A stretch of DNA of 64,000 bases from Paraniabella hibiscisoli. Lineage in GTDB: Bacteria; Bacteroidota; Bacteroidia; Chitinophagales; Chitinophagaceae. This document shows, piece after piece, positions 50,991 through 62,176 of the stretch (position 1 is its first letter; every line of letters starts with the position of its first letter). The position numbers were made by a program, and so were the translations under genes. The notes under the pieces were generated by a model that saw nothing but the letters and a program-made list of their open reading frames with translations, had not been told where the DNA came from and did not search any database. Location of the stretch: the NCBI RefSeq assembly GCF_022512515.1, contig NZ_JAKWBK010000001.1, positions 186,001 through 250,000 of the forward strand, read 5' to 3'.

Positions 50991-52016
50991 TTAACGTTGT
51001 ACCCTTCCGCTGGCGTCGCCTTTCATCAGTGTTTTTACATCACTTAATGTAGCGTGGTTTAAATCGCCGGGAATAGTGTGTTTTAATGCTGAAGCAGCAA
51101 CACCAAACTCCGCTGAATCAGCCATGCTCATACCGGTAACCAGACCATAAATCAATCCACTCGCAAAGCTATCACCACTACCTACACGGTCTACAATACG
51201 CACATCATACTTGCGTGTATGATAGAACTCGTTACCATCACTTACCAACGCGCTCCAGCCATTGTCGCTGGCGCTATAGCTTTCGCGTAAAGATGATGCA
51301 ATGTATTTGAAGCCAAATTTTTCTTTCATTTGGCGAATCACGTCTTTATATCCATCCAGGTTTAACTCACCTTTTGTGATATCACTGTGAGCCGCTTTAA
51401 AGCCTAAGGTTGTTTCTGCGTCTTCTTCGTTACCGATACACACATCTACATATTTGCACAATTCGGTCATTACTGATTGTGCTTTTTCTTTGCTCCACAA
51501 TTTTTTGCGGTAGTTTAAATCGATAGAAGTAGTAATGCCTCTTTCTTTTGCCGCTTTCAAAGCTGCTTCAGTAAGCGCTGCAGCTTTATCGCTTAATGCA
51601 GGTGTGATACCTGTGGTGTGGAACCAGTCTGCACCTTCAAAAATAGCATCCCAGTTAAACTCGCTTGCATCCACATCGGCAATTGATGCACCTGCACGGT
51701 CATAGATCACCTGCGAAGCACGCATAGAAGCACCTGTTTCTAAAAAGTAAATACCCAGTCTTTCACCACCTAAAGCCACATGTTGCGTATCAACGCCATA
51801 ACGACGCAAATGGTTAATAGCAGATTGTCCTATAGCATTATCGGGCACTTTCGAAACAAAAACACCATTTAAACCATAGTTAGATAAAGCTACCGCTACG
51901 TTGGCTTCGCCGCCACCATAGGTAACATCAAATGAATCTGACTGAACAAAACGTTGAAAGCCTGGTGTGGAAAGGCGCAACATTATTTCTCCGAGTGTAA
52001 CTACTTTTTTTGACAT
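50991..52016 (-). CDS. kdgK: 2-keto-3-deoxygluconate kinase (PfkB family)
   Basis: 341 residues, intact. Starts KKVVTLGEIMLRLSTPGFQRF; the nucleotide and catalytic motif DRVGSGDSFASGLIYG contains the catalytic Asp of PfkB kinases, and VTYGGGEANVAVALSNYG is the first family signature. Phosphorylates KDG to KDPG with ATP. Both branches of this operon meet at this step. Confidence 0.92.
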   Translation of the reverse strand: MSKKVVTLGEIMLRLSTPGFQRFVQSDSFDVTYGGGEANVAVALSNYGLNGVFVSKVPDNAIGQSAINHLRRYGVDTQHVALGGERLGIYFLETGASMRASQVIYDRAGASIADVDASEFNWDAIFEGADWFHTTGITPALSDKAAALTEAALKAAKERGITTSIDLNYRKKLWSKEKAQSVMTELCKYVDVCIGNEEDAETTLGFKAAHSDITKGELNLDGYKDVIRQMKEKFGFKYIASSLRESYSASDNGWSALVSDGNEFYHTRKYDVRIVDRVGSGDSFASGLIYGLVTGMSMADSAEFGVAASALKHTIPGDLNHATLSDVKTLMKGDASGRVQR

Positions 52017-52140
52017 GACTTCTTATTGAAAAATTGAGTATTGAAATTGTTTTAGTTTACTGATAACCATTGCACCACTGTACAAATGAGAGTCTGAAGA
52101 ATTTCTTCTCGCTGCCTTATGCAACAAGCTGGCATCTTCA

Positions 52141-52971
52141 TTATTTTACGCTATGTACAGGCGCCGGATCCATATCGCTGTATACCAGGTTTTCGCCCGC
52201 CATACCCCATATAAAACCGTAGTTGGCGGTACCACAGCCAAAGTGTGTGCTCCATGGTGGAGAGATCACCGCTTCGTTATTGGCCATCACCAGGTGACGA
52301 GACTCTGCCGGATTGCCCATAAAATGGAACAGGCGTTGTTCTGCCGGTAAATCAAAATAGAAATAGGCCTCCATGCGGCGTGTGTGTGTATGCGGCGGTA
52401 CCGAATTCCATACACTACCCGGAGCCAGAATGGTTAAGCCCATTACCAATTGGCAACTTTGAAGACCTTCGAGGTGAATGTATTTATAAACGGTTCTTTT
52501 ATTGGATGTTTCAGCTGCACCTAAATCTACCGGAGAAGCCTGTTCTTTCGTAAACACTGCGTTAGGATATGTAGCATGTGCAGGAGCCGACAAGATGTAA
52601 AAAATAGCCGGAGCCTTTTTGCTTGCCGAAGAGAAGCTTACTTTTTTAGTCCCTTTACCCAGGTACAGGCAGGAAAGTTTTTCTAATTCAAATTTTTGGC
52701 CGTCGGCTGTTACCGTTCCTTTACCACCAACATTGATGATGCCCATTTCACGACGCTCCAGGAAATACTCAGCACGTAACTCCGGATGATTACCCAATGT
52801 TAATGCTTTGGTTGCAGGAACAGCGCCACCGATAATAACGCGGTCGTAATGAGAATAAACCAGTTTTATGGTATCGGCTACCATCAGGTCTTTTACCAGG
52901 AAATTGTCGATCAGCTTCTGGGTGTCCATCGTCTTGGCCTCCTCAGGACCCACCGCAAAACGGATTTCCAT
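52141..52971 (-). CDS. kduI: 5-dehydro-4-deoxy-D-glucuronate isomerase
   Basis: 277 residues from MEIRFAVGPEEAKTMDTQ, which aligns with the usual KduI start; open frame continues upstream and, with one A added, an ATG at 53039 would give a 23-residue extension (MAKKISAAPAF). Zinc-site motif PPHTHTRRMEAYFYF (His, His, Glu) and a C-terminal His-containing TPWSTHFG-like PPWSTHFGCGTANYGFIWGM match the cupin isomerase. Converts 4-deoxy-L-threo-5-hexosulose uronate to 3-deoxy-D-glycero-2,5-hexodiulosonate, substrate of KduD. Confidence 0.9.
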   Translation of the reverse strand: MEIRFAVGPEEAKTMDTQKLIDNFLVKDLMVADTIKLVYSHYDRVIIGGAVPATKALTLGNHPELRAEYFLERREMGIINVGGKGTVTADGQKFELEKLSCLYLGKGTKKVSFSSASKKAPAIFYILSAPAHATYPNAVFTKEQASPVDLGAAETSNKRTVYKYIHLEGLQSCQLVMGLTILAPGSVWNSVPPHTHTRRMEAYFYFDLPAEQRLFHFMGNPAESRHLVMANNEAVISPPWSTHFGCGTANYGFIWGMAGENLVYSDMDPAPVHSVK

Positions 52972-53116
52972 ATCTCCATCCACGAAAGTGTTGGTTTTAT
53001 AATCTTTGAATGCAGGTGCTGCACTTATCTTTTTGCCATTAGTTCTTTTTTTATGTACGTATCTGACTTATACATCCCTATAACATATCGGGACAGCCTG
53101 ATATTGTTTTTAATAA

Positions 53117-53880
53117 TTAGCGCCCCATCCAGCCGCCATCTACAACAAGAATTTCCCCGTTTACATAGTTGCTCGCCTGCGATGCGAGGAAAATTGCGGG
53201 CCCAGCAAAATCTTCAGGAGTTCCCCACCTGCCAGCCGGGATACGGCTCAATATAGATTGGCTACGATCGGGATCGTCGCGCAATGCCTGTGTATTATCG
53301 GTAGCAATATAACCCGGAGCAATACCGTTTACATTTACACCTTTTGAAGCCCACTCGTTAGACATGGCTTTGATAACACTGGCCAATGCACCCTTGCTGG
53401 CAGCATAGCCCGGCACCGTAATACCGCCCTGGAAAGTAAGTAATGAACAGGTAAATATGACCTTACCACCTCCCTGCTCAATCATTTGACGGCCGAACTC
53501 GCGGGCCAGAATAAATGGTGTGTCAAGGTTAATTGCTAACACACTATCCCACCATTCATCCGGATGCTCTGCAACCGGTTTGCGCATAATAGTTCCGGCA
53601 TTGTTAATCAATATATCGATGCGCTCGTTTTCGCTTTGCACATTTTTGATAAAAGCATATACACTATCCCTGTCGGATGCGTCCAGCTTATAAAATTTAA
53701 AGCTACGTCCCAGCGCCGTAACCTGCTTTTCTATTTCAGAACCAGCTTCAACTGTTCTGGAGGCTACGATTATATCAGCACCGGCCTGTGCAAGCCCAAG
53801 GGCCATACCGGCACCAATGCCTTTATTGCCACCTGTTACCAATGCTGTTTTGCCGGATAAATCGAAAAATTCAAGCTCAT
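53117..53880 (-). CDS. kduD: 2-dehydro-3-deoxy-D-gluconate 5-dehydrogenase (SDR)
   Basis: About 255 residues. With one T added near 53862-53866 the start at 53880 reads MSLNFFDLSGKTALVTGGNKGIGAG, the expected SDR N-terminus. Catalytic PGYAASKGALASVIKA supplies YxxxK, and IDILINNAGTIMRKP the NAG motif. Reduces 3-deoxy-hexodiulosonate to KDG with NAD(P)H. The nearest relative by sequence may be named 2-deoxy-D-gluconate 3-dehydrogenase; context with kduI decides for KduD. Confidence 0.91.
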
Positions 53881-53920
53881 TATTTATTATTTAGAAGCGG
53901 ATGCTAGTCCGCCGAAGCTA

Positions 53921-55332
53921 CTATTTTAATTGTAAGTTGAAGTATTTGTTGGCATTATTAAAGCAGATATCCTGGATTACCTGGCCTACCCATTCGATAT
54001 TCGCAGGCAGCTCTCCATTCTCTATATCGTTACCAAACAGATTGCACAATATTCTCCTGAAATACTCATGCCTGGGGAAAGACAGGAAGCTTCTTGAATC
54101 TGTTAACATTCCAACAAACTTACTCAGCAAACCCATATTGGATAAGGCATTCATTTGTCTAATCATGCCATCTTTCTGATCGAGGAACCACCAACCCGAT
54201 CCCCATTGGATCTTACCGGGAGCAGAACCATCATTGAAATTCCCGATCATGGTTGCCATCAACTCATTGTCTGCAGGATTCAGGTTATACAGAATAGTTT
54301 TTGTGAGTTTATCTCTGTCGATCAAACCACCCAGGAATTTTGAAATAGCGCGTGCCTGAGGAAAGTCACCGATAGAATCCCACCCGGTGTCGGGTCCTAG
54401 CTCACGCATTGCTTTTAAATTATTGTTGCGGATGGCGCCCAGGTGAAACTGCTGAACCCAGCCCTTTTCATGATCCCACTCTGCAAAATATACCAGCATA
54501 GCCGAACGGAATTTGTTTTGTTCCTCTATGCTCAGTTCATCGCCGCTGTATACCTTATCGAAGATCTCATGTATTTCATGTTCTGTGTAATCTTCAGCAT
54601 ATATCTGCTCCAATCCATGATCGGAAACAGAACAACCCATGGTTGCAAAAAGTCGTGACGCTTTTTCAATGCATCCAGGAAATCTTTAAAAAAGACAATA
54701 TGTACGTTAGATGCGGCTTCCAGTTTTTTCGCATAGGCGATGAAATTAGCAGCGTTGCTGACGTTCATTGCATTGTCGGGCCTCCAGGCCGGAATGATCG
54801 GAATTTCGAAGCCGTCGTCTTTTACTTTCTGATGATGCTCTAATGAATCAACGGGATCGTCGGTGGTACAAACTGTTTTAACATTCATCTTGCGTAAAAG
54901 ATTTCTTACGCTGTATTCGGGTGTTTGCAACTTAGCGGTACACTCATCATATATTTTGCGTGCTGTTGTAGCATCCAATACATCATGCACATCAAAATAG
55001 CGTTGCAGCTCCAGGTGTGTCCAATGATATAATGGATTACGCATGGTGTAGGGCACTGTTTCGGCCCACTTTTCAAATTTTTCGTAATCGCTTTTATTAC
55101 CGGTGCAGTAAGCTTCATCTACCCCATTGGTACGCATAGCGCGCCATTTATAATGATCACCGTACAACCATATTTGTGTAAGGTTCTCAAATTGCTTATC
55201 GTTCGCTATCTGATCCGGAGGAAGATGGCAGTGATAATCGATAATCGGCATTTGTTTCGCATACTCATGATAGAGCGTTTGTGCCGTTTTAGTTTCCAGT
55301 AAAAAATTCTCGTCTAAAAATTGTTTTGCCAT
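53921..55332 (-). CDS. uxaC: Uronate isomerase (glucuronate/galacturonate isomerase)
   Basis: About 470 residues, the usual length. MPIIDYHCHLPPDQI gives the metal-binding HxH; RPDNAMNVSN, DTGWDSIGDFPQARAISKFLGG, LTDSRSFLSFPRHEYFRRILC and PANIEWVGQVIQDIC are family hallmarks. Isomerises galacturonate to tagaturonate. Break near 54648-54652 (T run). The 158-bp gap upstream contains a palindrome resembling a LacI-family operator. Confidence 0.93.
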
Positions 55333-55467
55333 ATCGCCTTTGTCAAATTTTTTGATTTTACGAATACGCGGAAATATTTTAATTAATTGTATCGTTTGAA
55401 AATATCGCGAAACGTGAAAAATAATTAGAAAATCTTGATTACTTTAAACGATTCTACATATATTAAT

Positions 55468-55483
55468 ATTCAAACGTTTGAAT
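55468..55483. promoter_or_regulatory. Candidate LacI-family operator upstream of uxaC
   Basis: ATTCAAACGTTTGAAT is a perfect 16-bp palindrome centred on CG, the layout of LacI/PurR-type operators. It lies between uxaA-like and uxaC genes, in the longest gap inside the operon, so an internal regulated promoter is possible. No regulator gene is in the window. Confidence 0.5.
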
Positions 55484-55490
55484 TAAAAAA

Positions 55491-57130
55491 CTACAAACTC
55501 ACACCGCGCTTCCATGGAATAAAATCGTCCTGGTTTAGTAATACTGCTTTGGGGATCACCTCACCACTTGCAGCTTTGATGCAATATTCCAGGATATCTT
55601 CACCCATTTCTTCAATTGTCTTTTCTCCCTCCACTACTGGTCCGCAATTGATATCAATAATATCGTTCATTCTTTTAGTCAGTACATTATTGGTTGATAC
55701 CTTAATGGTAGGACAAACAGGGTTACCTGTTGGCGTACCCAAACCTGTAGTGAACAATATCAAGGTGGCTCCGGATGCTGCTTTACCCGTAGTGGCTTCC
55801 ACGTCATTACCTGGTGTACAAACCAGGCTCAGACCCGGTTTCGTAGCCGGCTCGGTATAATCTAAAACATCGACTACCGGTGAAGTACCTCCCTTTTTTG
55901 CCGCACCTGTACTTTTAATCGCATCGGTAATTAAACCGTCTTTTATGTTACCTGGTGAGGGGTTCATATAAAAACCAGACCCCACCGCTTCTGCCTGGCT
56001 ATTATAAGTAGTCATCAGGTGAATGAACTTCTTCGCTTTATCTTCATCAATCGTTCTGTCGATCAGCTGTTGTTCGGCTCCGCATAATTCTGGAAACTCT
56101 GCTAATAAAACTTTACCGCCTATGGCAGCCAACAAATCGCTGGTATAACCTACCGAAGGATTGGCACTAATACCACTGAAACCATCACTGCCACCACATT
56201 TTACACCCAGCACCAACTTAGTTAAGGGCGCTGGTTGACGCTCGATTTTATTGGCTTCAATCAGTCCTTTAAATGTATCTTTAATAGCGTCGCTGATCAA
56301 TTGTTCTTCACTTTGCGATTGTTGCTGTTCGTAAACTAACAGCGGCTTATCAAAATTGGGGTTGCGTAATTTGATTTCTTCCAGTAATTGCTTTGTCTGC
56401 AGGTTTTGACAACCCAGACTTAATATCGTAACACCTGCTACGTTAGGATGATCGGCATAAGCAGCTAACAACCGGCCCAAAACACCGCATCCTGACGGGT
56501 ACCGCCACAACCACCCTGGTGATTCAGAAATTTGATACCATCTATATTTTTAAAAACCCTGTCGTTGGGTGTTGTTTGCGCAGCTGGTGCCAGGTTGAGC
56601 GAAGCAATATCTTCACCATGCTGGTAGGCTTCTACCAAATGATGCGCATACCTTTTATATTTATCTGTTACAGCATAGCCCAGTTCATTATGAAGCGCTT
56701 CACGGATCACGTCCAGGTTACGGTTTTCACAAAATACAGTAGGCATAAACAGCCAATAATTAGCCGTTCCAACTCTCCCATCTTTACGGTGATAACCATT
56801 AAAGGTCCTGCCTTCAAATTTTGAAACATCCGGGGAGTCCATTTGTAATGGTAGGGACGATACTCAAAAGGATCCGCGGCATGCCTGGTATTCTCGGTAT
56901 TCATTACGCCGCCTCGTGGAATAAAATTTTGCGCCTTCCCCACTAATACGCCATACATGATGATCTCGTCCCCCGCCTGCATATCATTCGTAAAAACTTA
57001 TGCTTCGCATTCACATCATCCTGCAGCACAAAATCTTCACCTTTGTATTGAACGGTTTGCCCTTTTTCAGATCTTTAAGAGCAACTATTACATTATCGTT
57101 TGGGTGTACCTTTAAAACTAATTCAGCCAT
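55491..57130 (-). CDS. Altronate dehydratase family protein (UxaA-like, second copy)
   Basis: About 547 residues. Starts MAELVLKVHPNDNVIVALKDL, a small SAF-type N-terminal domain, then YHRKDGRVGTANYWLFMPTV, FLNHQGGCGGTRQDAVF, GVKCGGSDGFSGISANPSVGY and LYTEP-like DVLDYTEPATKPGLSL. These are motifs of the UxaA/GarD dehydratases. It differs from the neighbour at 57142 in the metal-site region (GGCGGTRQD against NYGCSQLGDD) and is longer. Breaks near 57061, 56993, 56838 and 56487. Eleven bp separate the two genes. It may be a diverged altronate dehydratase or one for another aldonate or aldarate. Confidence 0.82.
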
Positions 57131-57141
57131 GGCAATATTTT

Positions 57142-58629
57142 TTACAATGTTACGCCCATTTTGAATATCGCGATTTCTTTAAATCCAGTTAGCTCATGTT
57201 TTAACTGTTTGCCGCTGGCTACTTCTACTATAAAATCTGCAAATTCCTGCGTCACTTCGTCTTTATCCCGTCCTTCCAGTAACACACCTGCGTTAAAATC
57301 GATCCAGTTTTTCTTAAAATCGAATAAGCGGGTATTGGTTGAGATCTTCATGGTTGGGACAAAGCTGCCAAATGGCGTACCACGGCCTGTCGTAAATAAT
57401 ACGATCTGGCATCCCGATAAAGCCAGGGCTGTTGATGCTACCAGATCATTACCCGGAGCATTTAGCAGGTTTAATCCCTTTACTTTTACAGGTTCCGCAT
57501 AGTCCAGTACCGCTACCACTTCAGAGTTACCACCTTTTTGTGTGCACCCTAAAGATTTATCTTCTAAAGTACTGATCCCGCCTTTTTTATTACCGGGTGA
57601 CGGATTTTCGTAAATCGGTTGATCGTGTTTACGGAAGTATGTCTTAAAGTTATTGATCAATGCTACCGTATCATCAAATACCTGCTCGGTAGTACAGCGG
57701 TTCATTAATATCGTTTCCGCACCAAACATTTCAGGCACTTCGGTAAGAATAGAAGTTCCACCTTGCCCGATTAACCAATCAGAAAAACGCCCTACCAGAG
57801 GATTCGCCGTAATTCCGCTAAAACCATCACTGCCGCCACATTTCAAGCCTACTTTTAAAAGAGACAATGGCAGCTCTTCACGTTTGTCGGCCCTCATCTT
57901 TTCTACCAATTCGCTCATCATTTCAAAGCCGGCTTCTACTTCATCGGCTACATCCTGCGAAATCACAAACTTTACACGGTCTTCATCAAAAGTGCCCATG
58001 GCCACTCTGAGTTCATTCTGCTGGTTATTCTCGCAACCGAGGCTCATAACCAACACTCCACCCGCATTAGGATGTTTAGCCAGCGCAACCAATGCATTCT
58101 TGGTATTCTCATGATCATCTCCCAACTGAGAGCAACCATAGTTGTGAGAAAACACACGGATATCATCGATATGACTTACATCCAGCTCGTTTTTAATACG
58201 ATTGATGATGGCCTGCGCCTGCCCGTTTACGCAACCTACTGTAGGTACGATCCACAGCTCGTTCCTGATCCCCGCCTCGCCGTTATAACGCCTGTAACCT
58301 TTAAACGTAAGATTACTTTGCGGGATATCGAGCTTACCACCTACCGGGTTATACTGATACTCCAGATTGTCGTGTAAATTGGTTTTTACATTATGTGTAT
58401 GCACATGTTCGCCCACTGCTATGTCATTTAAGGCATGGCCAATAGGATAACCGTACTTGATGATGTCTTCCCCTTCAGCGATCGGCCTGATCGCAAATTT
58501 ATGGCCTGTTTCGATTGCATTCTTTGCAATTATGGCCTCGCCGTTTACTGTTAACAAATCCCCTTCTGCAATAGCATCAATAGCTACGCAAACATTATCA
58601 TTGGGGTGTATTTGCAGATATTTTTCCAT
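57142..58629 (-). CDS. uxaA: Altronate dehydratase
   Basis: 495 residues, intact. N-terminal SAF domain (LQIHPNDNVCVAIDAIAEGD) and the dehydratase domain with GYRRYNGEAGIRNELWIVPTV, FSHNYGCSQLGDDHENTKNAL, LKVGLKCGGSDGFSGITANP and TGRGTPFGSFVPTMKISTN. Removes water from D-altronate to give 2-keto-3-deoxygluconate. It is preceded by uxaB (58 bp) and followed by a paralogue. Confidence 0.9.
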   Translation of the reverse strand: MEKYLQIHPNDNVCVAIDAIAEGDLLTVNGEAIIAKNAIETGHKFAIRPIAEGEDIIKYGYPIGHALNDIAVGEHVHTHNVKTNLHDNLEYQYNPVGGKLDIPQSNLTFKGYRRYNGEAGIRNELWIVPTVGCVNGQAQAIINRIKNELDVSHIDDIRVFSHNYGCSQLGDDHENTKNALVALAKHPNAGGVLVMSLGCENNQQNELRVAMGTFDEDRVKFVISQDVADEVEAGFEMMSELVEKMRADKREELPLSLLKVGLKCGGSDGFSGITANPLVGRFSDWLIGQGGTSILTEVPEMFGAETILMNRCTTEQVFDDTVALINNFKTYFRKHDQPIYENPSPGNKKGGISTLEDKSLGCTQKGGNSEVVAVLDYAEPVKVKGLNLLNAPGNDLVASTALALSGCQIVLFTTGRGTPFGSFVPTMKISTNTRLFDFKKNWIDFNAGVLLEGRDKDEVTQEFADFIVEVASGKQLKHELTGFKEIAIFKMGVTL

Positions 58630-58687
58630 TTCCGAATGTTTCCTTTTATTTGATTGTTTTCCGAGAGATCAACCTATGGTTGATGAT

Positions 58688-60126
58688 TTATTGTAACAGT
58701 TCTGTTACCGCAGCTTTCATTCCTTTACTTAAAATTGCTTCTACTGCAACTGCCACTTCATCAGCAAAACCCGGCAGGTCTTTTAATGGAGCAGTCCATA
58801 TTTTACCATTATTGATGATACCATTTACCCACCCTTTGATATCTTCTTTATTAAAGGTGGATTGTATAAACTGAACAAACTCAGGTGTATCATTTGGCGT
58901 GAAGCTTACTTCAGACTGACCACTGTATAACACCAATAATGCCGCCAGGGAAAAAGTAGTCAGCTTAGCTTGTTTGCCTAATTTATTGTAATTATCCGCT
59001 ACTGTTGGGAAATCGCGGGTTTCCCATTTGGACAGTGAGTTTAAAAGATATCTTTCAGATAATGCTTCAGATAAGGATTATAGAAACGCTCCAGGATCTT
59101 TGCTGCGAAAGCTTTCAACTCTGCAGGATCCTCGCCAATGCCTGGTAACACTTCTTCAGCTACCATACGGTTAATGAATTGTTCCACCTCTGGTGTGTTA
59201 AAAGCATCCATCACTGTCTCACAACCCAATTGTAAAGCAACAGGTACCATTGCAGTATGTGCACCATTCAATACCCTAACCTTCTTCGCTCTGAACGGGC
59301 GGATATCATCCATGAACAATACGTTCAAACCGGCTTTATCTAATGGCAGTTTTTCTTTAATGCTGCTATCACCGCCAATGGCCCATACGTGAAAGTATTC
59401 ACCTTTCACCACCAGGTTGTCCTCAAAACCAATCTCTGCTTGTATATCGCCAATGGTTTCTTTTGGGAAGCCCGGTACAATACGATCAACCAATGTGTCG
59501 TAAAAATGATTGGCTGTTTTTACCCAGCTGATAAAGTCATCGCCCAGGTTGTTGGCTTGCGCATGCTTGATAACAAACTCTCTTAAAGTAGAGCCATTAT
59601 CTTCAATCAGCTCGCAGCAAACAATTTGTAAGCCTTTTGCTGCATCTCCATTAAATTTTTGAAAACGCTTGTGTAACAAAGCGGTCATTTTTGCAGGGAA
59701 AGACTTGGGCGGCTCCGCATTCAGGTCATCGCCTTCTTCATAGCGGATACCCGCTTCCGTAGTATTTGAAAAAATGAGCTCCAATCCTTCATTTAAAAAT
59801 AACTCTTCGTATTTTTTATACTCCGTGTAAGGATTAATAATATCTGTGATGGATTTGATCAAGGCTACTTCCTTTACGGGTTGCTTATCCTTGATCCCTT
59901 CTAGATATACATGGTATAAGTTATCCTGCTTTTCGAAAATCTGCTTTACCACTTCGCCTCCGCCAATAGGCTGAACCAGTGCAATTCCATGATTCATGAT
60001 ACCGTCGTTATTGGCTTTATCAATCATCCAGTCTACAAATGCTCTAAGGAAATTTCCTTCGCCGAATTGCATAATCTTAACCGGGTATACCGGCTTTTCC
60101 ACAGTGGTTTTATTTAACGGTTTCAT
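58688..60126 (-). CDS. uxaB: Tagaturonate reductase (altronate oxidoreductase)
   Basis: About 480 residues of the polyol-specific long-chain dehydrogenase family. YPVKIMQFGEGNFLRAFVDWMI near the start is the NAD-binding region; KVRVLNGAHTAMVPVALQLG contains the family signature, with the catalytic Lys and Asn nearby. Reduces tagaturonate to altronate with NADH. The frame breaks near 59042-59046 (T run); the C-terminal part continues KWETRDFPTVADNYNKLG and ends VTELLQ at 58688. Confidence 0.92.
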
Positions 60127-60219
60127 CTATTTGTCTTTTATTATTTTGAATGGTCTGATGTTATTCAGATTTTTAGATATTAGTATTGAGATGTTCGTAC
60201 TTAGACAAGGGTAATTGTA

Positions 60220-62122
60220 TTACTTACCGTTTTTCAACAACCATTTAACGAGATCGCTGGCTGCATTAAAGTTTTCGTACTTAGCAGGCAATTTTCTGCC
60301 ATCCACATATTCATTATAAATCCATGGATCGCCCAATACAAACACTTTCCCCTTACCTAGCTGGGCAACTGCCATTACATCAAAATCTTTTGTTTTAACG
60401 ATTGCTTTTGCCGGGCTTTTAACTGTTAGCGAGCTAATCTCTTTTATATACAAAGACCGGCCGGCCTTGAATATAGGATTACCCGCCTCTGTTTTTACTT
60501 CTCCCTGCTCATAATTGCTTCCCTTTACCATCAGCTGATCATCTCCATTAAAACGTACGCCAAATTTTTCTGCCAATAGGTTGATATGCACCTGCTCCGC
60601 ATTCACCGAATTATTACCCAACAAAACCAACACACCGCCAGCTTTTACCCAATTAGCAATTGTGGTAGCATACGCTTCGGTCATGTAATTAGGCTTAGCC
60701 GTTTCTTTCTCTGTATCTGCATCTACAATAATATATACTGAGGCTTTGGAAAGAATAGACGTTGTAGGTGCATCTTTTAATGTATGCAGTTTTGCACCAT
60801 ACTGTTCAAATAGATTTCCTAAGAATTGGTACCCGTTATTATCGCGTTCGTCCCAAACATAATGAAAAGGAATTTGTACGCCTGATGGACCTTTTTGCCA
60901 TTCGTTGTTAAAGAAATTATCTAATACCACAGCCTTGCCTTTCCCGGTTGCCAATTTGGGCAGCATCTCTATTTCGTTAGCTGCCATGATGAATGCTCCC
61001 ATACCTTTAGGATCATTCTTAATTACCTTTTCACGCATATAGTAATCAAAGCTACCATCACGATAAGGTTTGCCACCCAACCCGGAAACAGAAACCGTTC
61101 CTTCGAGGTTAGTAAAGCCGTCTTTATCTTTTGTCAACTGAAGTTTCGTTAATCCATCAAAAGCTCTTTTGGCATTAGCTGCATAGCTGGATGCTATATA
61201 GCCTTTTCGCGCACCTTTAGCTAATGTGTAGGTAAGCATAGCCGTTGCCGAAGACTCCAGGTAATTAGGTTTGCGGTTGGGCAGGTCTACAATATCGTAC
61301 CACATACCCGATTTGGCATCCTGTACTTTTACTACTGCAGCAGCAAAGCGCTTTAATATATCAATGATCTGTTGGCGGCCCGGATGATCCTGAGGAAAAT
61401 AATCCAGCGCATCTACCATTGCCACACCATACCAACCTAAAGCACGTGCCCAGAAATGAGGCGACTTCCCTGTTTTTTTATCTGCCCACTGTTGTTCTCT
61501 TGCTTCATCATACCCATGATATAATAAGCCCGTTTTAGGATCGCGGCTATTTTTTTCCATCAGCACAAACTGTTTCGCCACATCATTAAAAACAGTATCC
61601 TCTCCAAACACCTGTGCATATTCTGCATAAAAAGGCTGTCCCATATAAAGACCGTCCAGCCACATTTGCCACGGGTAAATCTGCTTATGCCAAAACCCAC
61701 CTTCTTTGGTTCTCGGATGCGCTAATAATTGCTTGCGTAATAGCTGAGCTGCTTTTTTGTATTTCTCTTTCCCTGTTACCCGGTAAATGGTCAGCAACAC
61801 CTTTCCATTATTCAAGTGATCAATATTATAATGATCCTGGTCGTAATCTTTGATCGTGCCGTCTTCACGCACAAAATGATCCATGCTATGCTCAATATAA
61901 TTAAACCATTTACCATCGCCGGTGGCTTGCCAAATACCTTCTATACCTTTTAATATAACCCCCTGATCATAACTCCACCTCGCCGCGCGTCCTGGCGTCA
62001 CACTAAAAGAGTCTGGCCACATGTGCATGGCAGTTAATGCCACGCTGTGAATAAGGAATCTCCTGCGCCTGTGCCTGCAGGGATAAAAAGCTAACTAAGA
62101 GGTATAATATTTTCTTCATCAT
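60220..62122 (-). CDS. GH105 unsaturated rhamnogalacturonyl hydrolase with DUF4350-like tail
   Basis: About 634 residues. Leader MMKKILYLLVSFLSLQAQAQ for export. The (alpha/alpha)6 domain shows RWSYDQGVILKGIEGIW, DHYNIDHLNNGKVLL, YPWQMWLDGLYMGQPFY and SPHFWARALGWYGVAMVDAL, the GH88/GH105 pattern. It cleaves unsaturated galacturonate from oligosaccharides left by lyases. After residue about 410 a second domain (VYIIVDADTEKETAKPNY, WVKAGGVLVLLGNN) looks like DUF4350 or a class I glutamine amidotransferase-like fold. The break near 62057-62061 is not a simple homopolymer case (a CG pair may be missing). Confidence 0.88.
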
Positions 62123-62176
62123 TTTTTCGAACCGGTTTTGATATGAATGATCAGACGAGATAACAGTTAAATAAAT

